From Prosopocoilus inquinatus (Eukaryota; Arthropoda; Insecta; Coleoptera; Lucanidae), in NCBI GenBank assembly GCA_036172665.1, contig CM069876.1, positions 3,472,001 to 3,536,000 of the forward strand: 64,000 bases of DNA. Direction: 5' to 3'. Both the position numbers and the translations under genes were made by a program. This document shows, in pieces, positions 60,981 to 64,000 of this stretch. How positions within the stretch are numbered: the first letter of the stretch is position 1; each line of letters starts with the position of its first letter. The notes below the pieces were generated by a model that searched no databases, had not been told where the DNA came from, and saw only the letters and a list, made by a program, of their open reading frames with translations.

Positions 60981-61049
60981 TACATACATTTCCGGTAATT
61001 CTTCCTTTATTTAATTTGTAACGAATTAGAAATCTGTATAGATTATTAA

Positions 61050-61690
61050 AACACAACATCTCAGGTGTTTGTTCAGCTTTTATTCAAAGAGTAATAAAAA
61101 AATGTCCACACTTAAAACAAAAAAATTGCGCGAAAAAGCCCTATTGCTGAAGCATCATCGACGACCTAGATTAGAATATTCTCGCAGTCACCGTGATTGG
61201 GTTAAGGAGTGGAAAAATGTTGTTTTCAGTGATGAAAAAAAGTTTAACCTAGATGGACCTGATGGCTTCCAATATTATTTTCACGATTTAAGGTTGGAAG
61301 AACAAATCTTATCACGTAATGGTTTCGGCGGCGATTTTAAGTCAGAGACAAATGGGTCTAGAAATTCTCGAAAGAAGACAGACAGCTCAAAAGTACCTGG
61401 ACTTACTCCAGACGCAAGTTGATAACATTGCAGCTCTATTTTCCGATCAACACATGGTTAAACGAGAACAATATTGATGTTTTGGAGTGGCCTGCTATTT
61501 CTCCCGAATTGAATATCATAGAAAATTTATGGGGTTATGGGCCAAAAAAGTTTATGGACAAGGACGACAGTTCAACACCAGAGAGGAGCTAATGGTTATC
61601 ATAAGAACATGCTGGGAAGCAATTTCAATCAATTTATTAAATAACTTATTTGATTCATCACATCATCGCTTGTTAGACTTTACATATTCT
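61050..61690 (+). pseudogene. Tc3-like transposase relic
   Basis: The plus strand encodes KTKKLREKALLLKHHRRPRL, then EWKNVVFSDEKKFNLDGPDG with the first catalytic Asp, and FQYYFHDLRLEEQILSRNGF. After frameshifts it continues as GLEILERRQTAQKYLDLLQT-type sequence, NNIDVLEWPAISPELNIIEN (third acidic residue Glu, as in Tc1/Tc3 DDE enzymes), and VYGQGRQFNTREELMVIIRT. The segment with the second Asp is deleted near 61440. Ends were not found. Confidence 0.82.
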
Positions 61691-62280
61691 TTCCCTGGAC
61701 TCTTCATATGTTTATTGAAATTTTCATGCAGTTTTGACATTTAATTAAAATTTAATTTTTACAATCAGTTAATGAAAAGTGTATTTGTTTGTTAAAAGGC
61801 TTCAAAAGCCAAGCGATTATCTGGAACCTCTGCAACTCCTAATGCTACTCCCCTGGAAGCATACGTTGTATTTATACTTTTTACATAAACCCAATTTACA
61901 TGTTTGGATTAAAAATGTAAATGTATTGTACTCGCAATTTATTGTCAAAAGTATTAAAATTGTGCTTTTTAATACTTTGTTTCTATAACTACTTTAACCC
62001 ATTAGTGTTCGTTTAAATGGGCGTTTATACTGGGTGTATCAGAAATACTTGTGTTAATTTTAAACCATAGAAAAACTTGCCATGCAATGAAATAGCCGTT
62101 ACTTTAACGTGACTACATTTTTTTTTAAATAGTTGTTTATTGTAAAGCAGTTATCAATTAACTCATAAATGCTTCAAATTTGAATCTAAAACGTAAAGTA
62201 TTACTACAGGGAGTAACTTTTGCTTGTTAATTAATTTCACTTGCTGTAACTTTTCAGTTATTGCTTTTTTGCTGTAGGTT

Positions 62281-62753
62281 ATGAGACACCCAGTATTCTA
62301 TTCTATTCACTTCCATTTCAAGAATTGGGCCATATGTACTAGCGACGGATACATGATTTCCTTTGACATTTATGCTGGCAAAAAATCTGATAATGCAAAA
62401 AGAAAATTTGGTATTGGTGGAGAAGTGGTACTGCAACTGATAGGATCAAGCGAATTTACCTTCTAATGAAGGATATAAGTTTTTTTTTTGATAATTACTT
62501 TTCATCAATACCATAGTTTTGTCACCTAGCTGAGAAAGATTACCGCGCCACGGCTACCATTCAGAAAGGACGAATTAGTAAGTGTCCACTTCCTGATAAA
62601 AAGGAAATGATGAAGAAAGCGAGAGGTTCGCATGATTTCAGAAGCGACAATAATAAACACATTTGTGTTATCAAGTGGAAAAATAATAAACTTGTCTCAT
62701 GTATTACGAACCATGATATAACAGGAGAAGGTACTTGCAGCAGATATTCCTGA
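62281..62753 (+). pseudogene. piggyBac transposase C-terminal fragment
   Basis: The first part reads AICTSDGYMISFDIYAGKKS and FGIGGEVVLQL. After a frameshift at about 62462 it continues SNEGYKFFFDNYFSS (the DNxFTS block with a catalytic Asp), AEKDYRATATIQKGRISKCP, DKKEMMKKARGSHDF, and CVIKWKNNKLVSCITNHD. These are the ordered blocks of the piggyBac/PGBD transposase core. An additional stop lies after FSSIP. The N-terminal half and terminal repeats are absent. Confidence 0.85.
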
Positions 62754-63248
62754 AATTGCAAATCAAAAATAGTTATAACTAGAGACCGGATTTATAAGTT
62801 TTTACAAGTTTTTTACGCTAACATACCTAAACTTGGCGTTTTGTATTTATATGTTTGTCGATTAGAGAAGCCCAAAAATGGTAGTTTTATTTCGCATATA
62901 ACTTAATATTTTAGACTTTTAGCGCATATGTATTTATTTATCCATATATTGATGTAAATAACATTATAATTCCATATACGGTCAATATTCAAGTCTGCAG
63001 CTTTTCCAAGAAGTAATTTATTCTCCTCAACGTCTGGCCACTTTATTTTACGATTTCCCGGAATGTGATTTTCTGGGAATCTGTAGCGACTTGCACTTGC
63101 ATTTTGCACTTATGTTTTGCATTTCAGTTTGAGATAAGAACTCCGTGAATGTGTGTGACTAGTGACTAGTGTATTTATCAACGCGAATTAGTTGTTATTT
63201 TCTTATTTAATTTAAAGACGAAATAAATTCAGTGCTTATCTTTTCAAA

Positions 63249-63359
63249 ATGCCGAAAGTAGCATCCTCTCGATCCGAGCTATTGAAAAAATGGATTAAAG
63301 CATCTAAACATCTAACTACAGATGGAAAAGTTATTTTTTGCAACGCATGCTCAAAACAG
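63249..63359 (+). CDS. hAT-transposase-like gene, exon 1 (BED-like finger, first half)
   Basis: This exon starts at ATG 63249 (MPKVASSRSELLKKWIKASK) and ends CNACSKQ at 63359 before the donor GTAGATAC. The Cys pair (CNAC) is the first half of a zinc finger resembling that of CGGBP1/BED-type proteins; the His pair is in the next exon. The predicted 57-bp intron (63360-63416) contains an in-frame stop, so splicing is required. The ATG is the first in this frame, and upstream DNA is AT-rich with no TATA box recognised. It could be a hAT transposon gene or a domesticated derivative. Confidence 0.65.
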
Positions 63360-63416
63360 GTAGATACCTTACAAATTCTCTTAAAAATCACATTTTCATT
63401 TTGACAATATTTTAAG

Positions 63417-64000
63417 GTGTCGTCAGACCAAAAGTACCAGATTGATCAACATTTGGCTACAAACCTCCATAAGGAGTCGGAGAAAAGATGTGTGTCTAAC
63501 TTTAAGCAGTCTTTTATTTCTTCAACAGCCAGTAACTCACAGGGCAGTGACACAGGAAATGAATTCTTTTTAGACTTGTGCAGTGCTATGGCAGAGTCAA
63601 ACATTCCTTGGCATAAACTTGAACAAGCAAGTTTTCGAACTTTTTTGGAAAAATATTGCAATCGTCATATTCCAAATGAATCTACTTTGCGGAAAAACTA
63701 TCTAAGTATATGCTACCAGCAACGGATGAAGAAAATAAGAGAGAAGCTTAGCGACAACAATATTTATATAGTAGTTGATGAAACGACAGATGCCTGCGGT
63801 CGTTATGTAGCAAATATGTTAGCAGGAGTATTAAGCCACACAGTTGCACCAATATCTTATTTGGTAAATAGTGTAGTTTTGGAAAAAACAAATCATTCAA
63901 CGATCGCACGTTTTATTAACGACAGCTTGACACTTTTATATGCACCTAATCAAGTTAAATCGGAAAATATATTACTAATGGTGTCTGATGCAGCAGCCTA
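63417..64000 (+). CDS. hAT-transposase-like gene, exon 2 (partial, runs off the window)
   Basis: It follows the acceptor ATATTTTAAG at 63416 and stays open for 584 bases to the window end. It begins VSSDQKYQIDQHLATNLHKE, giving the His pair that completes the C2H2/BED-like finger begun in exon 1. A linker with KLEQASFRTFLEKYCNRHIP and STLRKNYLSICYQQRMKKIR follows, then IYIVVDETTDACGRYVANML, the hAT RNase-H-fold first strand with a catalytic Asp, and ILLMVSDAAA near the edge, where a second core block is expected. No stop or frameshift is visible. The C-terminal dimerisation domain lies outside the window. Whether an active element or host gene depends on sequence to the right. Confidence 0.72.
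   Translation, partial: MSSDQKYQIDQHLATNLHKESEKRCVSNFKQSFISSTASNSQGSDTGNEFFLDLCSAMAESNIPWHKLEQASFRTFLEKYCNRHIPNESTLRKNYLSICYQQRMKKIREKLSDNNIYIVVDETTDACGRYVANMLAGVLSHTVAPISYLVNSVVLEKTNHSTIARFINDSLTLLYAPNQVKSENILLMVSDAAA

Noticed and set aside
1..64000. CRISPR arrays, operons, bacterial promoters or Shine-Dalgarno sites
   Set aside because: The introns, homeobox gene and eukaryotic transposons show this is animal nuclear DNA; no direct-repeat spacer array was seen.
1..64000. Functional tRNA or rRNA genes
   Set aside because: Only the degenerate tRNA-like SINE head near 56.7 kb was seen; no complete cloverleaf or rRNA segment was recognised, though reading by eye can miss a tRNA.

Overview
The window looks like an AT-rich insect nuclear genome. 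It carries one developmental transcription-factor locus inside a large transposon-rich gene desert. The only clear host gene is an Iroquois-class TALE homeobox gene on the + strand. Its homeodomain exon (17560-17861) and last coding exon (17928-18622) are separated by a 66-bp intron. The residues after the homeodomain fit mirror better than araucan/caupolican, from remembered family features rather than an alignment. No N-terminal exon is visible, so it probably lies upstream of base 1. From 18623 to about 63.2 kb I see no other host protein gene. Several GC-richer islands (10.98-11.5, 16.8-17.06, 22.44-22.76, 34.05-34.32, 42.66-43.56 kb) stand out from the AT-rich background and are candidate cis-regulatory modules.

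Most other recognisable structure is mobile DNA. DNA transposons include two long copies and one truncated copy of one DD34D mariner (8.7, 23.6, 43.9 kb), two other mariners (20.3 and 31.9 kb), two DD41D Tc1/mariner-like elements with roughly 280-bp terminal inverted repeats (52.4 and 58.9 kb), a Tc3-like relic (61.1 kb), a piggyBac relic (62.3 kb), and a hAT-like gene running off the right edge (63.25 kb onward). Retroelements are a gutted Copia polyprotein (23.9-26.15 kb), a LINE with an RT domain split by a foldback element (38.07-40.9 kb), a second LINE relic (36.7-37.35 kb), a Penelope-like GIY-YIG endonuclease relic (36.3-36.6 kb) and a tRNA-derived SINE (about 56.65 kb). Many short inverted-repeat elements are present, several with TAA/TTA duplications typical of PIF/Harbinger.

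The most notable signals are non-coding. A hammerhead ribozyme with every core base in place lies at 245-287. A non-autonomous hAT element at 45487-46515 has an exact 8-bp duplication and arms packed with TATCGATA, the site bound by DREF, a protein related to hAT transposases. A foldback element at 39043-39812 interrupts a LINE and leaves a 12-bp duplication. The DD41D pair includes one copy broken only by a single in-frame stop. All similarity statements are from reading by eye; no search was run.
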